A DNA stretch of 64,000 nucleotides from Synchiropus splendidus (lineage: Eukaryota; Chordata; Actinopteri; Syngnathiformes; Callionymidae). Location: positions 10,169,001 through 10,233,000 of the forward strand of contig NC_071336.1 in the NCBI RefSeq assembly GCF_027744825.2. Reading direction: 5' to 3'. Numbering within the stretch: position 1 is the first letter of the stretch; every line of letters starts with the position of its first letter. Shown here piece after piece: positions 31,701-43,135 of the stretch. The position numbers and the translations under genes were made by a program. A model generated the notes under the pieces. That model had not been told where the DNA came from. It was given only the letters and a program-made list of their open reading frames with translations, and searched no databases.

Positions 31701-33153
31701 TGTAATAACGTTGGAACGTGATCATTACGGTGACATTCAAGCACAGATGTTCCCTCTGACAGACTCTTTCTCACAGACCCATCCATGCAAAAACAATAAG
31801 AGCTTCTTCAGCACACGTCTCTATCAGTGGCTGCGCTATCCTGACTATGACAGCTTAATCAAAATAGAAAAGTGAGAAGCGCAGGAGAAGGAGCCGGGCG
31901 AGCACGTCTTCTCCCATCATGGCCCCTGGAGCTAAAATGGAGGAAGTAAGGAGTGAGAGCAGAAATCCCTCATTTTTTTTTCCTCTCACTTCCACGCAAG
32001 TGTCTCCTTTGTAGCAACCCTAAGCTCCTCTAACCTCTCTTCTCGCGCACTACACCCGCAGATGGTCGACGGACGAACAGGAAGACGGATGAGGGCCTGG
32101 CTGTGAGCGGCAGAAGAGTGAGTTAATGAGGCAGATTGCTCTCTCCACCGTTCGGGGGATTACAGGAAGATTATTCATTCTCAACTCTTCCACTTTCCTT
32201 CAGTGGGGGGACAACAGCATGGTGAGCAACCAGGTGGGAGCAGGCGCTCGCAAATGGCCGTGTTTCAGTGGCGATATGATTGAAGACAGCGCCTTCAGAG
32301 GGACAGCTGCTCAAACACTCATGTGTGACCAGAGAACGTTTCTGACTGATATATCCAGTCTGACAGCAGCTTCAAGGACCTAAATATACCCAGCATGAGA
32401 CCGAATATCTTATTACCCACATCGGGTCAAGTTCTTGTTCATTTCGAGGATAAAGCCTGACAAACTGGGGCTGCACTCCCTGCCCACTCCTACAGTTCAC
32501 CCCGCCACGTTATGAATCTGAAAACGTGTTTTGACTTAAAATGGCATTCTGATTGCCTGTTGACCTAGAGTGCTGACATTTGAGTTCAAAAGCTGGAGAT
32601 TTGTATTCAGGGAAGTTGACGAAGCCTCCTGGCAAAGGGATGAGCGAAACAAAGGAGGTGGAGACCTCAAATTCACTTCTCGCACTCGCCATATTACAAA
32701 CAGCGAAAAGGTCTCCGGAAATTATTCAAATTGTGGGCGAATTTGCAATTATTATAAGTCATCTCAACCCACAAAGGCAATGTTAAGCACCCTCCACGAA
32801 GTGCAGCGAAGGCTCGGAGAACAAAAGGAGAATCATGTATGGAACCGTTTTCTGCCGACTGCGCCTGCACCGGCTGTTTCATTTTAAAGTGGGGAAGCTT
32901 TTTAGGTATTTTCAAAGCCATTGTCAAAATGAGCTCTTACGTTTTTGTCAGCTGGGAATGAACAGCTGGAGGCAGTTTGCTTCAGAACAGCAATATGGCT
33001 GCACTAATTCCGTGCTCCACTGATAATGAACTACAGTGGAATGAATGAAATCTGGATTATTAGGAGTGAAGATGGAAGAGATTTTTGGGAAGCCAGAAAC
33101 AAAACGGTTATTAAACGTAGCCTCGGAACAGTTAAAAAGTCTAGCCATTCAAG
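28759..33153. other. Non-coding interval, no gene seen
   Basis: About 4.4 kb. It contains a short (GAAA)n-like A-rich run at about 29164-29186, AATAAA-rich DNA at 30480-30510 and a small hairpin (8-bp arms, 30081-30101). The stretch at 31860-32150 is richer in GC and purines than its surroundings. No exon, RNA gene or transposon end was recognised. Confidence 0.5.
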
Positions 33154-33360
33154 TTAGGGCTGAGCGATACGGTCTGGATGGTGATATCAGACATACTAGA
33201 TATGATATTTTAAAGAAGACAATACATAAGACAAAACCCATTTTATTGAAACTCAATCAACACCTTGCCTGAAAGTACATCGGGAACAGGAATATCCTGC
33301 ACTTTCTAGTTGCAAGAGCAAATTAGTGCAAAAATAAAAATAAAAAAATGAAACCCAAGT
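33154..33360 (+). mobile_element. Left end of a degraded DNA transposon (GGGCTGAGCGATA type)
   Basis: Starts TTAGGGCTGAGCGATACGGT and continues with GATATC-rich, ATATGATATT-like words and 'cattttattgaaactc'. This matches my memory of a fish DNA-transposon family whose ends read TAGGGCTGGGCGATATGG. The right end was not found in the expected form, so the 3' boundary is uncertain and the copy is probably truncated. No transposase frame is present. Confidence 0.45.
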
Positions 33361-33879
33361 GCAGCTGCAAAGTCAACTCATACCCCCAAGGCATCAAACA
33401 GCAGCTCTCTTCAAGTGACTTGTGTGTCCTATGACAACACTTGGGTGTTTCAGTGGAGTGAAAAAGTTTTCCTTCTCTATGTGACGTGCCATGCAAGTGG
33501 TTGGACAAAAGCAGGGTAAACAGCCAGAGATATACAGTAGGACCACATGTGGCGCTCCTCTTCACCTAAGTCACCGTGACTAGGAGGCGCTTTATCTACC
33601 AAGGTACACATTGTAGCATTTAGACTGAAAGCAGTGCCATCCTGTGGCTAACCCTAACCCAAACCTCCATCTTCCTTCCATGCAATGTGCTTCCCACTGC
33701 GTCAGAATATGCAACGGAAGGCGGAACATGTGCCTCATTTGTAAGTCCAATGCACCAATGATACAATGAAGGCTGCCTTCTGCGGTAACATTGGACACAA
33801 AAGTCACTTGAAGAGAGTTGCTACTTCACGTCTTGCGAGTGAGAACGTGTTGGAATAATAACATGAAAAACTCACAATG
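33361..33879. other. Non-coding sequence between transposon fragments
   Basis: No recognisable feature. It contains a short 'gctaaccctaacccaaacc' stretch at about 33647-33665, which may be another scrap of the CA-associated fish repeat. Confidence 0.4.
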
Positions 33880-34202
33880 TTGTATCACTATTTTTTGTTG
33901 AAATATCACAATACATGATTGTGTGACATTGTCTTGATACTTCACGGTTTTCTTTTTGTACATTGGAGTTATTTTGTGGATTAAGGAAGCGATTCATTCC
34001 TAGGGTGAAATTTAACTGAAAGTCTAACTGGATTGATGTCATAACAATAAACTTGTTTTCATGCACATAGTTTTCACAATATAAGTGAAGTGATTACAGT
34101 ATATTTCTGCACTTACAGAATCAATCGTAATGTATCCTATCACCACGTCCATATCGGAATACATATCATATTGCAAGATACTTGTCAATACACAGCTCTA
34201 AT
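33880..34202 (-). mobile_element. Degraded DNA transposon fragment ending CAGCTCTAA
   Basis: The right end reads TTGTCAATACACAGCTCTAA. Its reverse complement is TTAGAGCTGTGTATTGACAA, close to a fish transposon end I recall as TTAGGGCTGTGTATTGGCAA. Inside it are 'atatcacaatacatgattg', 'atatcggaatacatatcat' and similar ATCACGATAC-derived words. It sits about 0.5 kb from the TTAGGGCTG end at 33154, but the two ends seem to belong to different families. Left boundary approximate. Confidence 0.4.
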
Positions 34203-35919
34203 GGAGAGCTGCTCCTGTGAACCGTATATAGTACAGTGTTGCCAAATGACGCTTGTAAGGAGCATTGTTTTGAGACGGACTTGGAAAGGGGAGGTTTTGA
34301 GGCTGCTGGAGAAACGGAAGTATGTACTGGATGAGATTTGTCTGGTTCCCACCTATTGTCTTTTAAAGAAAGGATCCTGCTGTCCCTCTCTAACTTTGCA
34401 TCTGGAATCTCGCCGGCTATCAGATTCATTGTAGTTGTTTCTTTGGAAGAGGCTCCCAGTAATCTTTTGTATCCACCACGCTGGCCAATGCTTGTACACT
34501 GCAGAGCAGCAGCCGCTGTATTTAAAACACCAGATCTAGAATTACAACTAAATGGTGGTGATTCAACAGAAAAAATGTATTGGTATCACAATATTGCCTC
34601 AAATCCATATCCCTGTCTGTCTGTCGCTATTACGGCTATATTACTCAGTCCAATTTCAAGTACCTGTATTTTATTTGTTCTGGATTTGGTCATAACTTTT
34701 GTGGAAGAAAAATATATTAAATCATGGTAAAATCATTTAAGTCATTTACACTGAAATGGAATGTGTATTCAGTTAATAAATATTAAGTTTAATAACACGT
34801 TTTTTTCCCATTTTTGTTTATTCATACCTCGTCATTAATGAGTTGATCATGTGGGAGGAGCAACTTACCTGACCATCAACTTTACCCTATTGCCGTCGAT
34901 TCTGTTTTCAGCCAGACAATTTATTATTTTTACACTTACTTATGATATAGTTCCTCACACCTTGTTTATAGTATTCGTATTGGTATTTTTTTTTTTTTAA
35001 TGCTGCTGTGTTGAAGTCAGATATCAGTTTTGCACCATTCTTACTGAACAAGAATCACAATAAACATCCCTTTGGACCCCTACAACATGTGGGAAAAGTC
35101 TTTGAAACTACAATAGGAGGGTGGAGCAGACATTCTGCCTCGACACTAATGAGAATTTTTTATTATTCACAGAAATTGTCTCAAATTCAATGATGACAAA
35201 TGATAGCTTGTTTTCTCTCTTAGGGGCAAATCCTCATAGACAACACATTTCATGTGTATGTGATTCAATCTCCCTGGAAAGACTTAAATAACAATAATAC
35301 CTTTGTACACAGAATAGTTTAGTGAAAACTATGTTGATTTTAACTATTGATTTTTTTCTCTATTCAAAACCTACACACACAGACTGAATGATTATTTCAA
35401 GGCTGTGTTGTTATTGGAAGGAAACTGCCAGCAAATCATAAAATAAGAGGTGCACAGTAACACAAACACCATTAAATACCAGGTAGAGAAAAAAAAATCA
35501 CATTTAATGTGAACAACGTTGTGCCAACAAATGATTTGCATTTACTGTGTTGCTATGATATATGCTACTATGTTTTGATGTATAAAATAGATGCTGATAA
35601 ACCGACAAAATCTGTAAAAATCTGCAATAATTTAATCAGTATACATGGTTGCCCCCGAGACACTACTTCAGCTATGGAAAAAGTATAGCGCTGCCACCGC
35701 GAACGTTACATTCTGCTTGCTTTGCAACAATAATAATTCCATTTCTGCTTTTAAGGCCACAATAGGCAGACAGCGGGCACTCTGGAAAGGCAGGCCATCG
35801 CAAGCAAACTACCACTCGTGCACACACACACACGTATCTTGAGACAATTTAGAGAGATCAATGAACTTCATTGGGTTATTGGACAGTCACCCACTATGGT
35901 CTATACAGCTCTGCCTCAA
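34203..35919. other. Non-coding interval, no gene seen
   Basis: AT-rich DNA with no exon, transposon terminus or RNA gene that I could recognise. A T run lies at about 34988-34999, and a short (CA)n tract (35820-35832) stands near its end. Confidence 0.5.
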
Positions 35920-35975
35920 GCATCGCTCGAACCCTGGACCTGCAGCACCGCTGCAATGCTAGCCACTGCTCAGTC
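35920..35975 (-). repeat. tRNA-like sequence, possibly the head of a SINE
   Basis: On the minus strand the motif TGGCTAGCAT (35965-35956) resembles an RNA polymerase III A box, and GGTTCGAGC (35933-35925) a B box, with 32 bases between their starts. The surrounding words, 'gctagcattgcagc' and 'ggtccagggttcgagc', resemble those in tRNA-derived fish repeats. A full cloverleaf with acceptor stem is not evident, so this is not called as a functional tRNA gene. No SINE tail was identified. Confidence 0.3.
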
Positions 35976-36540
35976 ATCGACATTTATTGAGAGTTTCAGG
36001 AGCATAACAAGACAAAATCAGGTAAAACTTCAGCACAACATAATTTTCATCTTAATATTTTCAATCGACACCAACACGTGATTTTAGTTCTTGCAGAAAA
36101 AGCCACATAGCGAAGTGCTAGCAGACATGTTTGGTGCATACAGCACAGCACTCCGCCATTATGGTCATTAAAGTGATTCTATTAGTCTATAATGAATCAT
36201 ACTGGTCTCTAATGGACCCTTCTAGGTTATTAGAGGTAATGTATTTAATGTACGGAGGGAGCATGCAGAGGGAGGATGATATATGAGTGTTCAGATGAAT
36301 GTATGCATAAATATTCCTTCTTACACGCTAGTCTCAGGATCTACTTGTCTTATGAGGTAAACTAAAAACACATTTTAACCACATAACTGTCACTTTCATC
36401 CACTCTGTTGTGCGGTGTTCCTGTACTCCATCCGTTGAACGGACACCTTGTGGTTCAAATGTTGCGCACACACAGCTGACCCCTCAACCACACTGTGGCG
36501 TCGCAAAACCATAGAATTATTGTTTTGATTTTTTTAATTC
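35976..36540. other. Non-coding interval upstream of the CpG island
   Basis: Unique-looking DNA whose CpG content rises towards its right end. No gene or repeat recognised. Confidence 0.45.
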
Positions 36541-37620
36541 TTCAGATCCGGTCGATGGCATTGTTACTGTGTTCAGATGCCGTTACGCACTCTAGTGGGC
36601 GTTTGGGTGTCACGTCTGACTCGAGGAGTTGCAGTCTGTCTGTCACACCATTTTAACATTTACTGGTGGAAAAGAAGAGGACGGGCATCGAACGAGCTTC
36701 CAATCTCTTGAAAGTTGTTGAATGAAAAATAAATCGAAGCTGGACGACTGGAGCTGAGGCAGTGGCGAAGCCTCCAAAATCGCGCATGGACGGTATTTAC
36801 GTCCATGAGAGAGGTTGAAAATGGGGGGTGTCGTTGAGGTAAATCACTTATTTAGTGTTAAACAAGCGGTCGCAACCTGTTTAGAACAGTCGTTTAGAAC
36901 ACATTTAAACCCACTTTCTCCTTCACGGTGCGCGCAGTGGTGTTTCTCTGCCCTCAACTCCCACACTGGCTCCAAAACACGCTCGAGCATCATTTTGCCA
37001 ACACGTCTATCCCCAGCAGAACCAAGTGACATCCTCAACACCATCCCAAACCATCGCACAGGCTGTGCCTTTGCGCGCTCCATCCCTGGAGCGCCGCGGC
37101 TTTTCCTTTCTCTTCATCATTTACTTCTTAAAATCTCTCCGCAAAGAAGAAAAGTCCTTACTTGTTTTGTCCTGCAATTCCGCTGATGACAACCGTAATG
37201 TGATGGGGAGTATATATCCGTGGATGAAAGCACCGGCGGTCTGTCTTTATCCAGACTGCGCACACAACACCGTCCCTCCTTGAAGAGACAGATGCGATCG
37301 GTCCTGGCCGAGCCGTTGCACCTACAACCCGGCTGTGAAGACATCCAGAGCACACAGAGCACGTGTTCAGATTACCGCTGTCAAAATAAGACGCCGCTGG
37401 CGCGGTGTGAACAGCGCGTCTTTTATTGCGAAGCTTCCGCAAGAGCGTTTCCTGCGACCGTGTGTGGTAGTTGTCGTGCGCTTTGACGCAAAATCACCTG
37501 CATCCAGCTGAAGTGGAGACAGCAGCAGCGAGGAGGAGAGGCCGCCCACGGAGACGCGCCCCGCGCAGGAGACGCGGTGATACTTCACCAGATGGAGGGA
37601 GGTGGACGATGATGGATCCC
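36541..37620. promoter_or_regulatory. CpG island, candidate promoter
   Basis: CpG dinucleotides, scarce elsewhere, become dense here. By hand I count about 44 CpGs in 37051-37620, roughly what base composition alone predicts, so there is no CpG depletion. Examples are GCGCCGCGG (37091-37099), ACGCCGCTGGCGCGG (37391-37405) and ACGCGCCCCGCGC (37554-37566). The density starts rising near 36541. In vertebrates such islands usually mark promoters. A TATATAT motif lies at 37211-37217 on the plus strand. No overlapping open frame resembles a known protein, so the island probably covers promoter and 5' UTR. Direction is not proven; see the candidate first exon. Confidence 0.65.
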
Positions 37621-37677
37621 ACTTGTCAATTTTAAATATTTAATCACTCGATTGATTTCACCAAGGATTTAGCGTCA
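37245..37677 (+). other. Candidate first (5' UTR) exon
   Basis: Inference from signals only. A TATA-like motif at 37211-37217 would place a plus-strand start near 37240-37253, where CCAGACT at 37251-37257 fits the initiator consensus. A splice-donor match (TCA then GTGAGT) stands at 37678. No long open frame with recognisable homology lies between them, so it would be mainly 5' UTR. The start is approximate. A minus-strand promoter cannot be excluded: the minus strand has a weaker donor (GCAG then GTGATT) near 37500. Confidence 0.22.
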
Positions 37678-40603
37678 GTGAGTTTAATACAGTGAAGTAA
37701 GCTGCGCCTAAAGATGATGCATCACTAAAGTTGCTTGCAGTCCTGTCAGCTCGTTGTGGTTTGATCATAACAGAAATATTCTCTAAAAGGACAAGGGAAG
37801 TCAATATTTCCTAATTCCCTAATTAATTCCGGTGGTCACGCAAGCCGTAAAAATAAAGTGCTTTATTTTTGCTTTCCTTCCTTTCTTTGCTTTCCTTTTC
37901 GCATTGTGTGGAAGAGCATAATCTGTTTATAAAATAATAATATATGTAATAATATTATTGGGGTAAATTCTCAGTGTACAATGTGCACTGAAGTGAAAAC
38001 TGACAACTGTGGTGAGATCCACAGATTTTGTGAACCGTTCCACATGCATGTGTCGTGCAATGAATTGATGGCCTATCTGTGGCATCCCTGCCTCTATAGA
38101 TTAATTGTTGCAGGTTTTGTTCCCATCCCACACTAGAATGGCAATGGATGGCCTAAAATGAACAATTGAATGATGAATTGATGGAGCACTTTACACTTCT
38201 ATTCCCTGTATGTGAGTTGAGATGAGTGTTGTTTCATTTATCTTATTTATTTATTTCTTTGTGTAATACATTTTAGGATTTTTACTTTCTGATCATGCTT
38301 CCCAATGAGTTCCCTGAACTGTCCATCAGTGTTGTCGGGTTGCAGGGTCAGCAGCATTACTAAAGAGGCCTAGAACTCGCTCTCATTCATCTCTTTGAGG
38401 GGGTCACTGAAGAAGCATAATCCCTCTAGCATGCATCGTCCCAGTTGGAAGAGGCAACTCAAATGGGAGGCATCCGATAGGCATCCTGACAAGATGACTT
38501 AATACGACGGGGCAGACGTTCCACTTTCATCTCCCTCCCTCCTGTATCGGTTGGGAAATCCACACTCCCTGCTGACAAAACTCACGTTGGCCTCTTTTAT
38601 CAGTGACCTTCTTGATGGGTGAATGTTGAAACACAACTGTCAATCCCGAGCACCAACCCTCAACTGGACAAGGTTGTTCTGACTTACAAGTGAGGCCTCG
38701 CACAGTCATCTCTGTCCCAGTAAGCTTGCATGTGAGGGTAAAAGGTGTTGGCTTTGCAGAGCCAACAGCACCATCATCACCTGTGCAAGGCAGCAAAAGA
38801 ATTCAGACTCTCTCCACCCGGACTGTTCCAAGAAATGTTCGTAAACATTGTCAGAGTCCAATCTCTCACTCAAATTTATCACTGGTTATGAGTTGGATGA
38901 CAAGAGAGCTCAAATTGACTGTGTTTATGGGTGCCCCTCACTCCCGCAGCTCACTGGACCGGATTCCCTGAGAAACGCCTATGAGAAGTAAAATCTCTCA
39001 AATGTTTCAGTGTATTTTGCTTTTTTTATGTACTGTATCGCCTGTCGTGCCATTTTCCTTTTTTTGAATCAAGGTTTTTACAATACATGTTGATCAAGTT
39101 GTTACTTAATATGGTGAAAGAGCTTGACTTTGAAAGTGTATCTATCACATTTCTCTGTCCTTTTGCAAAGTCTTAGTCTTGTCTCGTGTTTTGTCTCAGT
39201 CTTGGTCTTGGGGTAGGTGGTCTACACTATAACACAAGTACAAAGGCGAGGAATGCTGATATGAACTGCTGCCAATCAAACTGTAAATACACAACTCTGC
39301 CGAAATTATATCTTCGGAAATATGATTAAATCTGTTCCTCATCATCCATGAACCTCATCGCACGTCATTGATTTAAAATTTCCATCCTTGCATCAACCTG
39401 CCCGTGTGAAAGTGGCCCTCATGGCTGTGGTAGCTTTCATTTAATTGTCCCACTCTGACTCATGACAGTGAGTCACTAGCCCTTTCCAAGGTTCACTTCA
39501 ACGACAGCCATTGTTCACTGCTGACTTCAGCACTCCCTTTATCATCCCTGCAGGCCATATATTAAAAAACAGTGGGTCAGTGTGCTCCTATTAATTACCA
39601 TCATCCTGGAGAAAACAAGTCATCTTGTTCCACTCGAAAGGCATGTTATATACAGTATGTGTTCACTCTGACGGTCCCTCATTAAAAAGTTAAAAATAGG
39701 TGAGAGCACCATCAACAATAAGGCGGAAAAAAAAACAAAACCTTTTGAATGTGTGAAATGAAACAAGCTGTAGATTTATGAGCGGATGATGGTTTTCTTT
39801 AGTATTCTATAAAATACCCTGTCAGGCAGATGCTTATACACAATGGTCTGCTTATATTGAAACACCAATAACAAAGCCGGAGAATTCTGAAAGAGGGGAG
39901 TTTCTTTTATGGGTCGTCCAGATAAAAACATGTGAAAACTTTGGCTTATAAAACTGAGTCTGCAGAATGTTATCTCTTTCTCCTGACCAGTTAGGTCTTA
40001 CTGTGCAGTTACTGGTCTTAGTTTCTAATATTTATCAGGCTTGCAGTAACTCTACGTGTCCTCTCTGACTTTTCAACCGGCCGAGAGGTGGAGGTCTGTC
40101 AACACTTTCATGTCTCACAACAGCAAAAGAGGTCATCAATAATAACAAATAAGTTAGTAATATATAAGAAATCCACCAATGTGAATACATGCTGATGATG
40201 CAATGCATCACACCATTTGATCTGAACAAAAAGGAAATGGGCTCTGAAACTAAATTATAACTTCAATTTAATGTCTTCATATTGCAACAAATTGTTCCCT
40301 CCACTTGAACTCGAGTTATCTGTTTGGATTCCTCATCATTTCCCTCCTTATTACTAAAAAAACATGAAATATTTGGCGCTTCACTTTGCCTCTGGAAAAA
40401 TCTTTTTCATGCATATAAATATAGTCTTGACTATATATCAAAATTATCCATGGTAACATTCGGTGCCCAAAAAATATCAACAAATTATTGAAATGCTAAT
40501 TTAGAATCAGAATGCGACTGGATTTGCGTGAGGGCAGGCTGTCAAACTGCACTGGGGGAAAAGGGACTTCAAACATCACAGTTTTTTTTGTGTTTGGTTA
40601 CAG
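37678..40603. other. Non-coding interval, possible first intron
   Basis: No exon recognised. Around 38950, 'ctcactcccgcag' looks like a splice acceptor and is followed by a 13-codon open stretch to a TAA, but the peptide means nothing to me. A short hairpin (GTTGGCT with AGCCAAC, loop TTGCAG) lies at about 38747-38766. The stretch at 39430-39640 is free of repeats and could hold conserved regulatory DNA; this needs alignment. Confidence 0.4.
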
Positions 40604-41068
40604 CAGCAGTTTGTTGGGCCAAGTGAGATAAGGTTTGACAAGATGAACCATTCTCCTCCTGCTGCAGCATCACCTAAGGCCTGGCCTGTCGCCATTGCTC
40701 CCAGCAAAAACAAAGTGTCACCTGCTCAAGTGGGAGCGCTTGATCTCGCAGAGAGAAGGGAACATATTGAGGCCGGTACACAGTTTAAAGCTGGAACGGA
40801 CATCTCTCCCTCTTTCCTTGGTGACTCTGGTAGAATGAGAAATGAGTTGACCATGGTGCTAGTTGTACTCCAGGGAGAGCCAGACTCTATGGGTCATTTT
40901 AATTTATTTGTTTTGGACATCACATGCCCAAAAGTGAAATTCACAGTGAAGCCCTCAAATCTTTATTGGCAAGTGACTATCACTTCTAAATTGCAATCCA
41001 ATTTCCCCTCGAAGCAATGGGAACACTTATCCAGGCTACATCACAGCAGTCAGATCTCTGACCAATAA
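40604..41068 (+). other. Open frame of unknown status, possible exon
   Basis: A 141-codon frame begins at ATG 40643 and stays open upstream to 40604, directly after a pyrimidine-rich tract and CAG that look like a splice acceptor. It ends at a TGA-free stretch with TAA at 41066-41068. The product has no domain, signal peptide or repeat that I recognise. The length is within chance for this window. I list it only because it falls inside the interval between the CpG island and the 3'-UTR-like segment. Conservation in other fishes would decide it. Confidence 0.12.
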
Positions 41069-42449
41069 ACAGTGGCTAAAACAAAAGGCTATTTGCTCAT
41101 AAATAGTGGCCGAGTATCAAAAGGACGATAGCGAGTGGACATTACTCTCTGTTGTCCAGGTGTAATTCAAAATGTTGATTTACCCGCCGTTTGTGTTGGA
41201 CTTTGTGAAGTATTCCTGCGAGACATGCGGTTCTATTGTTCTCCCAGCTCAGGTGGACAGTGAAAATATAACTCTTTTATGTGGATTTTATTATCGTCCT
41301 CAAGCACATAACAGATCAGTTTATATACACCCAAGAAGGACATTTCAGGACTCTTAGCGCTCACCAGAGCTTTGTGGGAGTTACATTCAGGGCAGAGTTC
41401 AGAATCAATGAAAGACCATATCGGATGCTTTTGGTGTTGCTCTTATGTCATCACAAATATGTGGGTGGGCAGTCAGACTGTATTTGTTCTTTTGTCAGTG
41501 CCACGTCCCCTTCTATCAAGAGAAGCATGAACCTCAGAAAAAGTCATGTCAAAAAATGACTCTGACACTGACAGAAAAAATAATTTTATACCATGACTCC
41601 AAACTGAACATTGAGACACAGGAGGTTCCATACTGTAGCACTGATAGTCAAGATGAAACGCATACGGATAGTTAAAACAAATATAGGTTGTCTCATATCA
41701 TCAACTAAAAGACCACTTATTTCTTCTTCTAACCAACTGAGCTTATTAACTAAACAGTGATCTTGCCGACGCCTTCCTGGATAATTAATATAAACCACTG
41801 AAGAATGGGTCACAACAGACACAGAGGAATTGCTCACTTTCATGTGCAAGTCTTTGACACTTACTAACCACTCACTCGGGGGCAGCGGGGCAGACTTCAA
41901 TCACATAGTTACTGAGGGTCTGTTCACACAAAGTCGTGACACTCATATCCTCACAAGTTCTCTGTCAGATATTGTCCACATGAAAACTGGCCTTTTCAGA
42001 CACTAAGACCGCGACTTTTTGAAACTCCTGGTGCACAGCAAGCGTATTTATGAATGTTGATTTTGTGTCTTGGCCAATATGTGACCAATGTTTTGAACAT
42101 GATTTGGCAATGTGGACTTGACATGACATTTATATGATTTGACTGCTATATTTATGTATTGAACATAACCTGAAAACAGCTGAAAAGAACACACTCAATG
42201 GATCAACTAATAACAAACACGCTTTATAACTGGAGAACACAAATTCATACAAAAAAAAACTTGTAATTAGCAAATATAACAGTGAAGTTCAACCATCCTA
42301 AAGTCCTGCTTACTAGTATGAAAATAAACCAACTGGTTTGCATGGGGTGACTCAGGTTAAAGTGGACTTTTCAATTTGTAGCCAAATATGACCAATTACA
42401 GCTCATCCTTGCCTTCAGTCCACACAATGTTTGTGTTGTTCTGCTGCAG
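41069..42449. other. Non-coding interval, possible intron or 3' UTR
   Basis: No recognisable exon or repeat. If the frame ending at 41068 were real, this would be 3' UTR of the same last exon; otherwise it is intron or intergenic DNA. Confidence 0.35.
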
Positions 42450-43115
42450 CTGCCTACAGTGCACCAAGACTAAGTGTCGTTGGTGGTGATGGCTGAGGTA
42501 ATGTTCATCTGGGATGCGCCATGCCAAGTTCTCCATTCATGTGAAACAGAATGGCGAACAAAATCACTCACAGGCGTGGCATGTGTATCAGTTTTCTTTT
42601 TTTTTTTCGTGATTTATATTAGACAAAGACTTTTATTTATACATTTTGTTGTGACTGCCAAAATGCTTCTGAGAGCCGCTAAACACTGAAACAGCAGGTA
42701 TCCTTTCCATGGTGAGAACTTGAGGTGTAGAGGATGCTCAATATGTTGCAGTGAAAAATGTGTCTGGGTTCCATGGTGGTGACTGTTATTGCTTTTCTTG
42801 TGTGCGTTTTGCTTTTTTTGTTTATTTGAAGGCAGCGAACTCTATCATGGTGTTGTCAAACAGAGCCTTCCTTATGTTTTGGGGAGTCTAAATATATAAC
42901 TGTGTGCTTCATTTTTCTTTGGTGCTGTGTACAACCGTTGAATTTTTAAAATGTCTGTGGACTTGTTGCTCTGTGTGCATGTATCAATGAGATTTTTGTA
43001 AGAGTATTTATTTGTTTAATCTCTGCCTTTTATTTTTAAACAGTGTTTTCATGTGTGTACATCAAAGTTAGAGCTGCTTATTTCATCTGCAAATAAAAAT
43101 GTCTCAACCTTGAAC
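42450..43115 (+). other. Candidate 3'-terminal exon and 3' UTR
   Basis: The segment follows a strong acceptor (pyrimidine-rich tract ending CTGCTGCAG at 42449). After a short open stretch with early stops it becomes T-rich, with ATTTA-containing words such as 'gtatttatttgtttaat' typical of 3' UTRs. It ends with AATAAA at 43092-43097 and a GT-rich tract ('gttgtaattgtttt') 20-30 bases later, so cleavage is expected near 43110-43120. The coding part, if any, is too short to identify. It could be the end of a coding gene, a long non-coding RNA, or chance. Confidence 0.35.
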
Positions 43116-43135
43116 CTGAAGTTGTAATTGTTTTA
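43092..43135 (+). terminator. Candidate polyadenylation signal region
   Basis: AATAAA at 43092-43097 is followed after about 25 bases by a GT/T-rich element at 43121-43135. This spacing fits vertebrate cleavage and polyadenylation. It would end the transcript proposed to start at the CpG island. Confidence 0.4.

Noticed and set aside
37117..37362. Cysteine-containing minus-strand frame in the CpG island
   Set aside because: Spacing of cysteines (CRCNGSARTDRIC...CC) looked peptide-hormone-like at first, but there is no signal peptide or family match, and GC-rich islands are often stop-poor.
38951..38992. Possible last exon after CCCGCAG encoding LTGPDSLRNAYEK and a stop
   Set aside because: The acceptor is plausible, but the 13-residue peptide has no known match and no upstream exon could be joined to it with confidence.
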